Shown piece after piece: positions 9,536 through 18,082 of a stretch of 40,846 nt of DNA (positions are counted from its first letter, which is position 1; each line of letters begins with the position of its first letter). The stretch spans positions 1 to 40,846 of the IMG/VR virus record IMGVR_UViG_3300020204_000142, one strand, 5' to 3'. This DNA comes from a virus. Position numbers and translations under genes: made by a program. The notes beneath the pieces are model-generated. The model saw only the letters and a program-made list of their open reading frames with translations, made no database searches and was not told the origin of the DNA.

Positions 9536-12286
9536 ATGGCAAGTATTAACGTAGGAAAAGTTACTGATTTTCTGAACGATTTTGTCGATGCAATTAAAAA
9601 CAAGACACCAATCAGTTCTGAGAATATAGACAAGGCTAAGCGCCTCGGTTTTAACACGGCGGCAGAAGTCGCTAACCGTCATAATGCGGGCGAACCAGTT
9701 GGCGACGTTACAGTAGAAGCATTGTCTAAAAAAACAAAGCAACCCACTCCTCCGCCAGCCGCAACCCAAACCACCGAACGCCCTGACAACAAAGAAAAAA
9801 TAGAAACTTATAGAAACTTATTGAACCAAAAGGACGGCACCAACAAAGTGCAGAACGAGATTTGGAAGGGGCAGGGCACATCGACTGAAGATATAAAAAA
9901 TATACCTACTCAAAAACAAGTACTTAACCAAGTCGGAGTCCGAGAAGAGTTACGTGATTTTGTAGGCAAATCAGACCTCGAAGAAACGCCGCCTAAAGGA
10001 GCGAAACCACAAAACCAGCGGCCCAGAAAAGTAAACAAGATGGTAAACAACGGGACGGTAGGAGAAACGCCTGCGACTCCAGCACCCGACGCGAAAGCAG
10101 AGACAGGTACAGCATCCGCTGTAAAAACAGAGACAGGTACAGCATCCGCTGTAAACGACAAAAAGGATACGCCTGAATCAAAAAGTTTGGAAAATATCCA
10201 GGAAGCAGCGAAACCAGAAGTGGCTCCAAAACCCGTCGCAGAAGTATCTGCACCCAAGGCAGAACAGCCTGCAGTAGAATTTAAGCAGGCAGATGGACAG
10301 CTTGTACCAGCGAAACAAGCACAGAGTTTAGCACAAGAATACAAAGAAGCAGTTGCCGGTGGCGGCGAAAGACTGACTGCTTTTCAAAAGAAAATAAAAA
10401 CATTAGGATATACTATGTTTGCGGGGGGACTGGGGGCAGGCGTACTTGCTGGAGGAGAGCCGAGTAGTCCAGAAACAAAACCTCCTTACATTCCCGGCAC
10501 AAGCACACCTCCGCCACCCAGCACTTCAGAACAACAAGAAAAGAAAAAAACTACTTACATTCCTGGCACAAGCACACCAAGTCCTACAACCCCCGAGCAG
10601 AAAACTGTCATGTATCTCGGGAAACCTGTCACAAAAACCGAGTACATACAACGCGCACAAACAACTGAAGAAGAGTTTAACTACTTGTACAATCAACAAC
10701 AAGAAGATAAAACAAAACAAGAATCAAAATCAGCAGAAAAATTTGAAGAAAAAGAAGCAGAACTACAACAAAAAATAAATGATAGACTAGAACAAATACG
10801 ACAAATTGAAAAAAATACTAACAATCCGTCTAGTAATCCGTCTAATACGTTTGCTTTGGCTGTACAAAAAGCATACTTAGAAAAAGAACAAAAGGCATTG
10901 CAAGATTTTCAAAAGACACGTCCTGCAAGTTTAGTAAGATTACAAGAGGCAGCGCAACAAACAAAAGATTTTACTCCAAACTTAAAAGACGCTCAGATTG
11001 CAGAGCTAGATAGACAGCTGGCAGACCCCAACAAATCGCCGGAAGCTAAGGCTGCAATTAAGGCTGCGCGGGACAGGCTTGCAGGGACCACCGCACCGGC
11101 TGCACCCTCGACTCCGCCTAGTGATTCAACACCAGCTCCAGCTCCAGCTCCAGCTGCACCTAAGGTATTTAATCCACAGAATCCTGCACAGGTTGAACAG
11201 CTTGGTAAGGTTGTCTTTCAAGCTGTAGGGACTGAAGGAGACAAACCAGCAGGCACTCCTGACCCCTTTGCTGAGAGACAGAAAGATTTACAAAAGGCAA
11301 TCAACGATGCCAAGTTAATCTATGAGCAAGCCATCAGTAAAGCTAAATCAGATGCAGAGCGACGTGAGAGCATTGCTGCATGGGGACAGATTGCTGAGCA
11401 GATTGCTCAAGGCTTGGTTAAATTCCTAGCAGCTAAAGAAGGCAAGCGACTCGGTGCCCGCATCGGCTCTGACATTAAGTTTGAGAAGCATGACTGGAAC
11501 AAGGACCTTGACCGCAGCATGGAGAAACTGAAGGGTGACCTTAGCTTGGCTAAGGAACAATTCGGCATCGTGCAGAAGGAAGTCGAAGCTGGCCGCGAGG
11601 AGCTGAGCAAAGAGAAGGTACGTATCGAAGATAGGGAACACAAGCGGGCAGATATGCTACTCAAGGCTGCGCTTGATAGCAAGGAAAATCAACGTCAAGA
11701 GAAAGCCCGTGCTGCAATGAAAGCAGATGAGCGTGCTTTTGAAGCTGCGCAGAATGCAGCAAAACTTAACCAGGCATTACGCATTCAAGAGATGCGGCTC
11801 GACCAAGCAAAGGCTGCTTTGCAAAGTAAATTCTCTGCAACACAGCGTAAAGAAGCTGATACAGTCAAGAGCGCAAGAACAGAAGCTGCGGGTATCTTCA
11901 ACTCTTGGTATTCTGCTAAAAGTAAACAAAAGACTGCTGAGGGTGATAAGTTTGCTAAAGCAGCAAAATCACTACAGCTTACAGCTGAAGAGATGCAAGA
12001 AGTTAAGCGTCTCTCCGAAGGACCCGGCTTCTTCTCTGAGGCAGAAAACAAAGCTACCCTCAATGCAATCCTGCAGCAAGCTGAGATTCGTCGCCTAAAC
12101 AATCTCTCCGGTGGACAACTTAACTTGGGTGGAGGAGCAGAAGAAGCACAAACTTCTGGACAAGCTCGTATAATTATGGTTAAACCTGATGGAACAAAAA
12201 TTTATGTTCCGCAAGACGAGATTGACATTGCGCGACAAGGTGGCGCAGTCACACCAGAAGAGTTTGAGGCTCAGAGGAGAAAGTAA
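9536..12286 (+). CDS. large low-complexity coiled-coil virion protein (916 aa)
   Basis: No family recognised. The first 80 residues are globular-looking. Residues 80-400 are Pro/Thr/Glu/Lys-rich and probably disordered, with repeated units: ETGTASAV twice (10-residue period) and YIPGTSTP twice. Residues 400-480 are a Gln/Glu/Lys coiled coil, residues 520-545 are Pro/Ala-rich with a (PA)n run, and residues 580-800 form long charged helices. DNA in the middle (about 10650-10990) is strikingly A-rich compared with both ends. The start has AAGGAG 8 bases upstream and overlaps the preceding gene's stop region; the stop shares one base with the next ATG. By context it is an ejection or internal virion protein. 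Confidence 0.55.
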   Translation: MASINVGKVTDFLNDFVDAIKNKTPISSENIDKAKRLGFNTAAEVANRHNAGEPVGDVTVEALSKKTKQPTPPPAATQTTERPDNKEKIETYRNLLNQKDGTNKVQNEIWKGQGTSTEDIKNIPTQKQVLNQVGVREELRDFVGKSDLEETPPKGAKPQNQRPRKVNKMVNNGTVGETPATPAPDAKAETGTASAVKTETGTASAVNDKKDTPESKSLENIQEAAKPEVAPKPVAEVSAPKAEQPAVEFKQADGQLVPAKQAQSLAQEYKEAVAGGGERLTAFQKKIKTLGYTMFAGGLGAGVLAGGEPSSPETKPPYIPGTSTPPPPSTSEQQEKKKTTYIPGTSTPSPTTPEQKTVMYLGKPVTKTEYIQRAQTTEEEFNYLYNQQQEDKTKQESKSAEKFEEKEAELQQKINDRLEQIRQIEKNTNNPSSNPSNTFALAVQKAYLEKEQKALQDFQKTRPASLVRLQEAAQQTKDFTPNLKDAQIAELDRQLADPNKSPEAKAAIKAARDRLAGTTAPAAPSTPPSDSTPAPAPAPAAPKVFNPQNPAQVEQLGKVVFQAVGTEGDKPAGTPDPFAERQKDLQKAINDAKLIYEQAISKAKSDAERRESIAAWGQIAEQIAQGLVKFLAAKEGKRLGARIGSDIKFEKHDWNKDLDRSMEKLKGDLSLAKEQFGIVQKEVEAGREELSKEKVRIEDREHKRADMLLKAALDSKENQRQEKARAAMKADERAFEAAQNAAKLNQALRIQEMRLDQAKAALQSKFSATQRKEADTVKSARTEAAGIFNSWYSAKSKQKTAEGDKFAKAAKSLQLTAEEMQEVKRLSEGPGFFSEAENKATLNAILQQAEIRRLNNLSGGQLNLGGGAEEAQTSGQARIIMVKPDGTKIYVPQDEIDIARQGGAVTPEEFEAQRRK
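10098..10155 (+). repeat. tandem 28-bp perfect repeat (30-bp period) inside a virion gene
   Basis: Positions 10098-10125 and 10128-10155 are identical. The 30-bp period keeps the reading frame and encodes two copies of an ETGTASAV unit. Identity extends through third codon positions, so the duplication is recent. Similar in-frame repeats lie at 10485-10509 and 10554-10578 (24 of 25 bases identical, encoding YIPGTSTP) and at 11132-11155 (CCAGCT four times, encoding a Pro-Ala run). Confidence 0.9.
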
Positions 12287-15200
12287 TGGCTGAAGTGGAC
12301 CCGCTTGCAAGGTTTGCGCCAGTACCCGAAGAGAAAGACCCTTTGGCAAGATTTGCTCCTGTCGAAGAGAAAGAGGACCCTTTAGCTAAATATGCCCCTG
12401 TCCCGACTGCACAAGAAAAACCAGAAGAAGAACCTGGCTTTTTGGATATGCTGCAAATTCGTTCGGACTCAGGCAAAGTACTTGCCGATATTCAGCAACG
12501 TGTTAGCCCAGAGGAGCGTACCAAGCTAGACAAGCAGGCATACGAGACGCCTATCATAAGCGGCAAAGTTGAAGAGATGCGCATTCTGCCCTCCGAACTT
12601 GAGGGCATCGCACGTCGTCACGGCATTCCTTCGAGCAAGCTACGCAGCTTCGACTGGTCAGCATTCTTCGGTGCTCCCGAAGCCACAGGTACGCTGGGCG
12701 GAGAGTTGTCTCAATTCTTTGGCCAAGCCCTCGGGACTGCTTCTGAAATGATTGGTCTCGGCATTCCACAAAAGATTGCAATTGAAGCACAGGATGACCC
12801 ACAATTTAGGGCTGCCTTGGATGACCTACGTACCGTAGCATTGGCCAAAAAGTCTGGAGCACTGCAGATAGCTGAGTTGGCTGGGGGATTCAAAGTAGGA
12901 CTTTCTGCAGCCAAGTATGCAGGCAAGGCTGCTCAGGCTGCAGGAGCAAGCGAGAAAGCTGCTAAGGCGGTCACTGCGGCCACGGGCCTTAGTGAAGGTG
13001 TGGCAGCTACCGTAGCAGGAGCAGAGGCAGGCTTTGAGGGCAAAGCGGCGCAAATAGGGGTTGCCTTTGGTGGCGTACTTGCCGGGGCAGGCGAGGTGTA
13101 CTCGCTCATCAAAAACAAAAGAGCTATTGCCAGCATGCAGAAGTTTGAGCAAGACTTGTTGCAAGAGGCAGATACAGTTTCGCGTGTACGTGCAGAGACA
13201 GCCAAGCAGCAGAAAGCTATTGAAGTTGTAGACAACATCATTGAACTAGCTGCGTCTCGTAAGAACATGGAAGAAGTAGTACAACTTACAGATGAGCTGA
13301 ACACAACTCAAGGTATTAAAAAGTTGTTTGGCGAAGGCCCAGAAGCCTCTCAAAAGATGCAGGATGCTGCAGAAGAGATTGTCAATAGCATGTCTGAAGA
13401 AGCGCGTCGAAAGATTCTAAGCGAACTCGATGAAGCAAATATGCTCAAGGTTACACAAGGTGCTGAAGGTAAGGTCGGACAATGGACAGAACTTGCTAGT
13501 GTAAACATTATTCAACGCCACCTCGATGCACAGCTTCCAAAGATTGCCCAGGACCTGGGAGCCAAGACAGGCGGTATGCGTGGTGGACTTGAGGCTATCT
13601 TCACACGCCAAGGCGAAGGTGCCGACTTCCTGAAAACGCAATACAAGAATGTCGTAGAGTTTGATGCTTTCAATAAGTTGTTGGCTGACAATGTAGTTAA
13701 GAAACTACCACCCAGCTCTGACAACACAGTCGTGCAGGGACTACATCAATTCCTTGCTGATGCTCAATTCATCTTCCGTAGTATTGACCGTAGGGCAGGC
13801 GTGCGTACTGAGCCTACCCTCAACTCAATGAACTATCAGTACAACGCATTCACACGTATGCTTGGCCGAGTTACCAATGGTTACGATGTAACTGACGAGG
13901 CGGGTCAAGTAGTCAAGAACATTAAAGGATTAACGGACCTAAACAAAGCACGCGAAACTGTTAAGATGGACACGGACAGATTGTATGCGCTGCTTGACAG
14001 ACCCCAGGCTGCAGGTTTTGATGCGCTCTCTGACGCAGAGAAGGCAGTCGTCAAGGATTATCAGGATTGGTTCGCCTACGGACGTAAGGAAGCAAACAAG
14101 CAAGGACTTAATATTCAGGACTTTACGCAGAAGACTGGCGGCTACGTGCCGCACATGACAAAAGAAAGTGTGGAAATAGCCAGAACTATGCGTGATTCAA
14201 TCAAGCAGATTCGTGATGAATTTAAGATTAACCTCCTCGATTATACGCAGGAAGCGTACGAGAAAGCAGCACAAGCTGGTCTACGCGAAAGCGACTTGTA
14301 CCGCAAGGTAAAGGATGCCCTAGAATATCTGGAAGGCGGTAAGATTACTAAGCCAAGTGATATGACGGCAATGCTTGCCGGTCAAATCAATCCGCGCACC
14401 TCTGGAGTCAAGAGTGTCTCGACTGCTTCTGCTACCTATCGCCGTATGGTTGAAGAGGTTCCTGAATTGATTCGTGAAACGGACGTCAATAAATTGGCAG
14501 CTCGCTGGGCATCCAACACATTCAAGCACGCTTTCCTGCGTCAAGGCTTTGCGGAGATGGAGAAGACACGTGATATGCTTATCCAGCGCGGCTTCATCAA
14601 GGATGCAGAATACTTAACCAACTGGTTGACTGATTCTCTTGGCGGCACAAGAGCCAGAACATGGCGTGCTTTTACCCAAGAGTTTACTAACACACTTCTC
14701 AATGTACGCGACAGAGGTGGACCCGGCTCAGTAGAGGCACGTATTGCAGAAAATCTGTTGCACATGGGAACCAATGTGGTGCCTAAGTTTATGGCATCCG
14801 TTTATCCTAACTTCCTTGGTTTTAATCTTCGCTCCGCGCTGCAGAATGCCAGCCAGCCCTTGCTCATGACAGCTCCTGAGCTGGGACCAAAGGGCGTTGA
14901 GTACGCAACACGCGCTCTGGCCGAGTTTGCCAAAGACCCTAAGACAGCAATAAGGTTGGGCGGAGAATACACGGCTGCTCAATGGAACACAGAATTGATT
15001 GCAGTGCTTGAGTCGAGCATGCGCCGCAACTCTCTTGAGAAAAGTTTTGACAAGGTATCCGACGGCTACACTAAGATGGCCATGGGAATGTATGAAATGG
15101 CCGAGCGTGCCAATCGTGTCATCGTAGTTCAGATGGGCAAGTTGGTTGCAAAGGACCTTCTGGCAGGAGACCCGACTGCACGCAAGTACCTGAACAATCT

Positions 15201-15843
15201 TAACGTAGGTATGCGCAACGAATTGATGGATGCAATCAAGGCAAACAAGCCTGAGCTGGTTGAGCAAATGATTGTAAACAATCTGCTCGACAAGACTGTC
15301 TTTCAATACAACCGTCTCTCCATGAGTAACTTTGGCCGCGTCATGGGACCTGTCCTCAGTGTCTTCTCTAAGTGGCCTACGGCCATCGCTGGTGATGTTC
15401 TGGATGCCTATGCTAGGAAAGGTATGGGCAAGGGCAGTAAAGAGCTGGCAGGGCGCTATTTGGCCCCCTTTGCAGTACTCGGTGTCTTGAACCTTGCCAT
15501 TACTGGTGAGAGTGCATTCAAGCAAGAGGACCCGCAGATACAGGCACTCATCGGTGGTAAGAAGGGACTGACTGGCCTGTCTCCGCTGCAGTCGCTGACG
15601 CAGGGAATCGGCATACCTCCGGTCACTGTAAGTGCAAAAGATTTTGCCATGGGACTTATGAGTGGGGATTTAGACAAGGCAAGTACAGCGGTAGCTAGTT
15701 TAGGGGATGCCTACATTCCGATGATTCCGGGATTGCTGCGTACAATGAATGATGTGTCCCGCCTCACCACAGGGGATGAGACGGAGTACAAAAGTCTTGA
15801 GGCTATTTACTCTGAGAATTCTCCAGACTGGCCAGAGCTGTAA
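12286..15843 (+). CDS. large internal virion / ejection protein (1185 aa) with N-terminal DPLARFAPV repeats
   Basis: Likely the largest ejection protein, in the place of T7 gp16. The N-terminus has three copies of DPLA(R/K)(F/Y)APV starting at residues 5, 18 and 31, an exact 13-residue period. Residues 195-275 are Ala/Gly-rich with membrane-like stretches, 280-350 are coiled coil, and the remainder is a long helical body. Residues around 1020 include VLSVFSKWPTAIAGD. I do not see lytic transglycosylase motifs. Start: AGGAG before the ATG, which shares a base with the upstream stop. The 3' end overlaps the convergent minus-strand gene at 15803 by 41 bp, and no terminator is visible there. Confidence 0.65.
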   Translation: MAEVDPLARFAPVPEEKDPLARFAPVEEKEDPLAKYAPVPTAQEKPEEEPGFLDMLQIRSDSGKVLADIQQRVSPEERTKLDKQAYETPIISGKVEEMRILPSELEGIARRHGIPSSKLRSFDWSAFFGAPEATGTLGGELSQFFGQALGTASEMIGLGIPQKIAIEAQDDPQFRAALDDLRTVALAKKSGALQIAELAGGFKVGLSAAKYAGKAAQAAGASEKAAKAVTAATGLSEGVAATVAGAEAGFEGKAAQIGVAFGGVLAGAGEVYSLIKNKRAIASMQKFEQDLLQEADTVSRVRAETAKQQKAIEVVDNIIELAASRKNMEEVVQLTDELNTTQGIKKLFGEGPEASQKMQDAAEEIVNSMSEEARRKILSELDEANMLKVTQGAEGKVGQWTELASVNIIQRHLDAQLPKIAQDLGAKTGGMRGGLEAIFTRQGEGADFLKTQYKNVVEFDAFNKLLADNVVKKLPPSSDNTVVQGLHQFLADAQFIFRSIDRRAGVRTEPTLNSMNYQYNAFTRMLGRVTNGYDVTDEAGQVVKNIKGLTDLNKARETVKMDTDRLYALLDRPQAAGFDALSDAEKAVVKDYQDWFAYGRKEANKQGLNIQDFTQKTGGYVPHMTKESVEIARTMRDSIKQIRDEFKINLLDYTQEAYEKAAQAGLRESDLYRKVKDALEYLEGGKITKPSDMTAMLAGQINPRTSGVKSVSTASATYRRMVEEVPELIRETDVNKLAARWASNTFKHAFLRQGFAEMEKTRDMLIQRGFIKDAEYLTNWLTDSLGGTRARTWRAFTQEFTNTLLNVRDRGGPGSVEARIAENLLHMGTNVVPKFMASVYPNFLGFNLRSALQNASQPLLMTAPELGPKGVEYATRALAEFAKDPKTAIRLGGEYTAAQWNTELIAVLESSMRRNSLEKSFDKVSDGYTKMAMGMYEMAERANRVIVVQMGKLVAKDLLAGDPTARKYLNNLNVGMRNELMDAIKANKPELVEQMIVNNLLDKTVFQYNRLSMSNFGRVMGPVLSVFSKWPTAIAGDVLDAYARKGMGKGSKELAGRYLAPFAVLGVLNLAITGESAFKQEDPQIQALIGGKKGLTGLSPLQSLTQGIGIPPVTVSAKDFAMGLMSGDLDKASTAVASLGDAYIPMIPGLLRTMNDVSRLTTGDETEYKSLEAIYSENSPDWPEL

Positions 15844-16075
15844 GTTCCTGGACTTCCTTGCGGAGCATGTCCACCTGGTACTCGGTGTGCGTGAGCATAT
15901 CGGTAATTTCTTCAAGACGCTCTAGCATCTGAAGATTGCTCTGTACCAAGTTGTAAAGAAGGGTTGCCATTTCCACTGCGACTAATTGCACCTGCTTATT
16001 CTTTGGTTCCTCCGCTGGTTTCTGCCATTCCTTAATCTTCTTTGTCCTCTTGGTCAAATCAATTACGTTGTCCAT
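15803..16075 (-). CDS. small helical protein, last gene of the minus-strand operon (90 aa)
   Basis: Function unknown. Basic N-terminus (NVIDLTKRTKKIKEW) followed by a Leu/Glu-rich helix at residues 30-80 that looks like a coiled coil. I start at the second ATG (16075) because GGGAG lies 7 bases upstream of it; the first ATG (16081) would be only one base from that site. The 3' end overlaps the convergent 1185-aa virion gene by 41 bp, so its message is antisense to the virion message there. Confidence 0.65.
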   Translation of the reverse strand: MDNVIDLTKRTKKIKEWQKPAEEPKNKQVQLVAVEMATLLYNLVQSNLQMLERLEEITDMLTHTEYQVDMLRKEVQELTALASLENSQSK

Positions 16076-16102
16076 GGTCATACTCCCGGACGTGCAAAGT
16101 AG

Positions 16103-16510
16103 TCACGCCAAGGAGTACAATGCCACAACCCAATCGTAATCCGCTAGGTCAATTTGCTTGACAGGAAACACTGCGATGCTAATGGTGTGCGCTTCTTTCG
16201 GGGTGAGCAGGACAGGACCTGACAGAAGACAAGCACTTGCGAGCTTAGGATTAAGCGCGACAAGTACTTCGTCCTTTTCTGTCACATGGATAGTACCAAA
16301 CTTTAACTCGACAAGTCTACCGTGCGCGAGCTTAGTTCCTGAAATTACTTCACCTTCATCCTTACCAGATAAGTATTGCACCTTCGGATTACCGAGTAGC
16401 AAAGCCTTACCGTTTGGGCTATTCTTGAGTGTAACTGCTTCTTCGGTCTGCAGATTTAGTGAAACAAAGTTGCGGCGACCGAGATACATTTCTTTGAACG
16501 CGACTGACAT
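16103..16510 (-). CDS. beta-rich protein of unknown function (135 aa)
   Basis: Not recognised. Alternating Val/Leu/Ile and polar residues suggest an all-beta domain, with no signal peptide, metal motif or membrane segment. The start has AGGAGG 5 bases upstream. That site lies in an 11-bp gap that also carries the ribosome-binding site of the divergent endolysin gene. It lies beyond the endolysin relative to the rest of the minus-strand operon, so its transcript must cross the endolysin gene antisense unless it has its own promoter. Confidence 0.7.
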   Translation of the reverse strand: MSVAFKEMYLGRRNFVSLNLQTEEAVTLKNSPNGKALLLGNPKVQYLSGKDEGEVISGTKLAHGRLVELKFGTIHVTEKDEVLVALNPKLASACLLSGPVLLTPKEAHTISIAVFPVKQIDLADYDWVVALYSLA

Positions 16511-16521
16511 GGAGACCTCCT

Positions 16522-16905
16522 ATGAGTGGTAGCTTTTTCAAACTAGCGGAATTTCAGTGTCAATGCAAGGAAAAATGTCCAGGCAAAGTACCGAACCTAC
16601 GCCTGAATGACCGCCTGCTTGAGACCTTAAATAAAGTGAGGGAACGCTTTGGTAGACCTATTGTTGTCACATCTGGTTTCCGCTGTCGAAAGCACAATTC
16701 TCTTATTGGCGGGGCTGTGGCTAGTCAGCATCTGCTCGGAACCGCAGCTGATATTCGACCAGCTTCAGATGATAAGGAACACTTGGAACAACTTTATCAA
16801 ATATGTAAGGAAGAAGTAGGCGTAGTTGGCCTGGGGGATGGCCGCAGGAAGGGTTTCATTCACGTTGACGTACGCCCTGGCCAACGTAAAGAGTGGACGT
16901 ATTGA
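16522..16905 (+). CDS. M15-family peptidase, probable endolysin (127 aa)
   Basis: Zinc peptidase of the M15 (D-Ala-D-Ala carboxypeptidase / VanY-like) group, which cuts peptidoglycan cross-bridges; in phages this is a common single-domain endolysin. Visible signature: TSGFRCRKHN (residues 50-59), SQHLLGTAADI near residues 69-79 supplying the His and Asp zinc ligands, and FIHVDVR near residues 112-118 supplying the last His. Length matches phage single-domain enzymes. No signal peptide or membrane anchor is present, so release would need a holin, which I cannot identify. Start: GGAG 7 bases upstream. It is on the opposite strand to its immediate neighbours: 11 bp from the divergent gene at 16510 and 6 bp from the convergent gene at 16912. 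Confidence 0.85.
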   Translation: MSGSFFKLAEFQCQCKEKCPGKVPNLRLNDRLLETLNKVRERFGRPIVVTSGFRCRKHNSLIGGAVASQHLLGTAADIRPASDDKEHLEQLYQICKEEVGVVGLGDGRRKGFIHVDVRPGQRKEWTY

Positions 16906-16911
16906 GGTAGG

Positions 16912-17346
16912 TTAACTTCGCCGTAGCTTGTCAACTTCTTTGAGTATATCGCTACGCTTTTCGGGTGGCAAGTCCATGGAAGCTGACTCTAGTTTGTTGG
17001 CTTCCTTCATTTCAGCAAAGCCTTTACGTTTTGTACCAGAGAGGAACGATGCAGATGTCTCGAGGCCCGCCAATCCTGGCATAGGCATCATACGACGCAG
17101 CTCCTCGTGGCCACATTGCGAGCATTTTGTAGGCACATCCCACGCTTCTGTCACAGCTTTGCAGGATAGGCATTCGTAGTCATGTAGCTTCGGTGGTTCC
17201 TCAGCATCCTGCGTCACGTAGTAGAAGTCCCAACGCAGTTGTTGATGGTGTTCCAGAATGTAGGCAGTAGCTGTCTCCATCGAAGGAAACGGGCCGTGAA
17301 TTCTTTCTACATTTCCGTAGTAACATTTTGCGTAGGTAATCCGCAT
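16912..17346 (-). CDS. FmdB-type zinc-ribbon protein (144 aa)
   Basis: Residues 55-90 hold a zinc-ribbon pattern, YECLSCKAV...TKCSQCGHEELRRMMP, with two CxxC pairs as in FmdB-like putative regulatory proteins. The C-terminal 50 residues are charged helix. I start at 17346, not at 17361: the former has GGGAG 8 bases upstream and overlaps the previous stop as TGATG, while the latter has no binding site. Substrate and role are unknown; small phage zinc ribbons of this type often act in regulation or virion assembly. Confidence 0.7.
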   Translation of the reverse strand: MRITYAKCYYGNVERIHGPFPSMETATAYILEHHQQLRWDFYYVTQDAEEPPKLHDYECLSCKAVTEAWDVPTKCSQCGHEELRRMMPMPGLAGLETSASFLSGTKRKGFAEMKEANKLESASMDLPPEKRSDILKEVDKLRRS

Positions 17347-17840
17347 CAGTTTATCTCCCATGTTATGCCGATGAAGATATTCTCAAGACGTGGTTTGCTC
17401 AAATTTATGGCGGGGTTGATGGTTAAAAGCAAGGGTGTATTGCCGAGTCGTAAGCCCCCTCCAAATAAAGCCACGTATTGCTTGTCCCGAAGGTAAGCAA
17501 GTGGGTCAATCGCCACAGAAACATTGCCTTGTGGTGGTGTTTCAACGGGTAGCTTCACTTCAACTCGCCTGTCTTCCTTGTGCTCCTTCTCTTTTTCCTT
17601 CTTCTTTTCCTCAGTGCGCGTTGTCTCTTCAATCTTGGTGCCGTCAGGCTTGGTGATGACACGCTCGCGTACTACTACGCGGTCCACGTAGACAATCTTA
17701 TCCTTGAAGACGACCTTTTCTCGTGTGACTATCTCGACACGTGGTGGTTTCTCTTCGGGTCTATACTTGAATTGCAGATAACAGACAAGGCTAAGTAGTG
17801 CGATAAGTAATTCGCGCCAGAAGCGTAATACTAAAGTCAT
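17346..17840 (-). CDS. membrane-anchored spanin-like protein (164 aa)
   Basis: Residues 7-24 (FWRELLIALLSLVCYLQF) form one N-terminal membrane helix with basic flanks. Residues 30-95 are highly charged (EEKKKEKEKEHKEDRR) and would form a periplasmic linker or coiled coil. Residues 100-164 are Gly/Leu/Asn-rich beta-like strands. This is the general plan of an inner-membrane spanin, and the endolysin gene lies 441 bp past its stop on the other strand. The Cys at the end of the membrane helix is preceded by LV, so it is not a good lipobox. No overlapping outer-membrane partner is seen. Start overlaps the upstream stop (ATGA). A role in lysis is inference only. Confidence 0.5.
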   Translation of the reverse strand: MTLVLRFWRELLIALLSLVCYLQFKYRPEEKPPRVEIVTREKVVFKDKIVYVDRVVVRERVITKPDGTKIEETTRTEEKKKEKEKEHKEDRRVEVKLPVETPPQGNVSVAIDPLAYLRDKQYVALFGGGLRLGNTPLLLTINPAINLSKPRLENIFIGITWEIN

Positions 17841-18082
17841 TGGTCCTGTTCCTCCCTGTAGTAAAGAACTGCTTGTGCCGGGTGTGGTGGATAGCGGCTA
17901 ACTTTTACAATACGTATTGCCTTACTATTATGTAGGCTAGGTATAACCGTTTTAAGATACGCGACTGTACTGTATTCTTCTCTGCGTATCCATTTATTTT
18001 CTGCCCAGAATTCAATCGCACAGTCGTGTCCCTCTGGTAGCACCCAAACGGGATTGTCGCGGCTCATCAACGCAGTGGTCAT
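17837..18082 (-). CDS. small protein of unknown function (81 aa)
   Basis: Not recognised. Compact, mixed alpha/beta composition with several Trp and Tyr residues, no membrane segment and no metal motif. It is coupled at both ends: its ATG overlaps the upstream stop and its stop overlaps the downstream ATG. Position between a nuclease-like gene and a membrane protein gives no clear hint. Confidence 0.65.
   Translation of the reverse strand: MTTALMSRDNPVWVLPEGHDCAIEFWAENKWIRREEYSTVAYLKTVIPSLHNSKAIRIVKVSRYPPHPAQAVLYYREEQDQ

Noticed and set aside
14728-15525. 265-aa minus-strand reading frame
   Set aside because: Lies fully inside the well-supported 1185-aa virion gene, is Cys/His-rich in the way of an antisense shadow, and has no start context.
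16157-16180. TTGACA as a possible endolysin promoter
   Set aside because: No acceptable -10 box lies 16-18 bp downstream (TAATGG or GCTAAT only).
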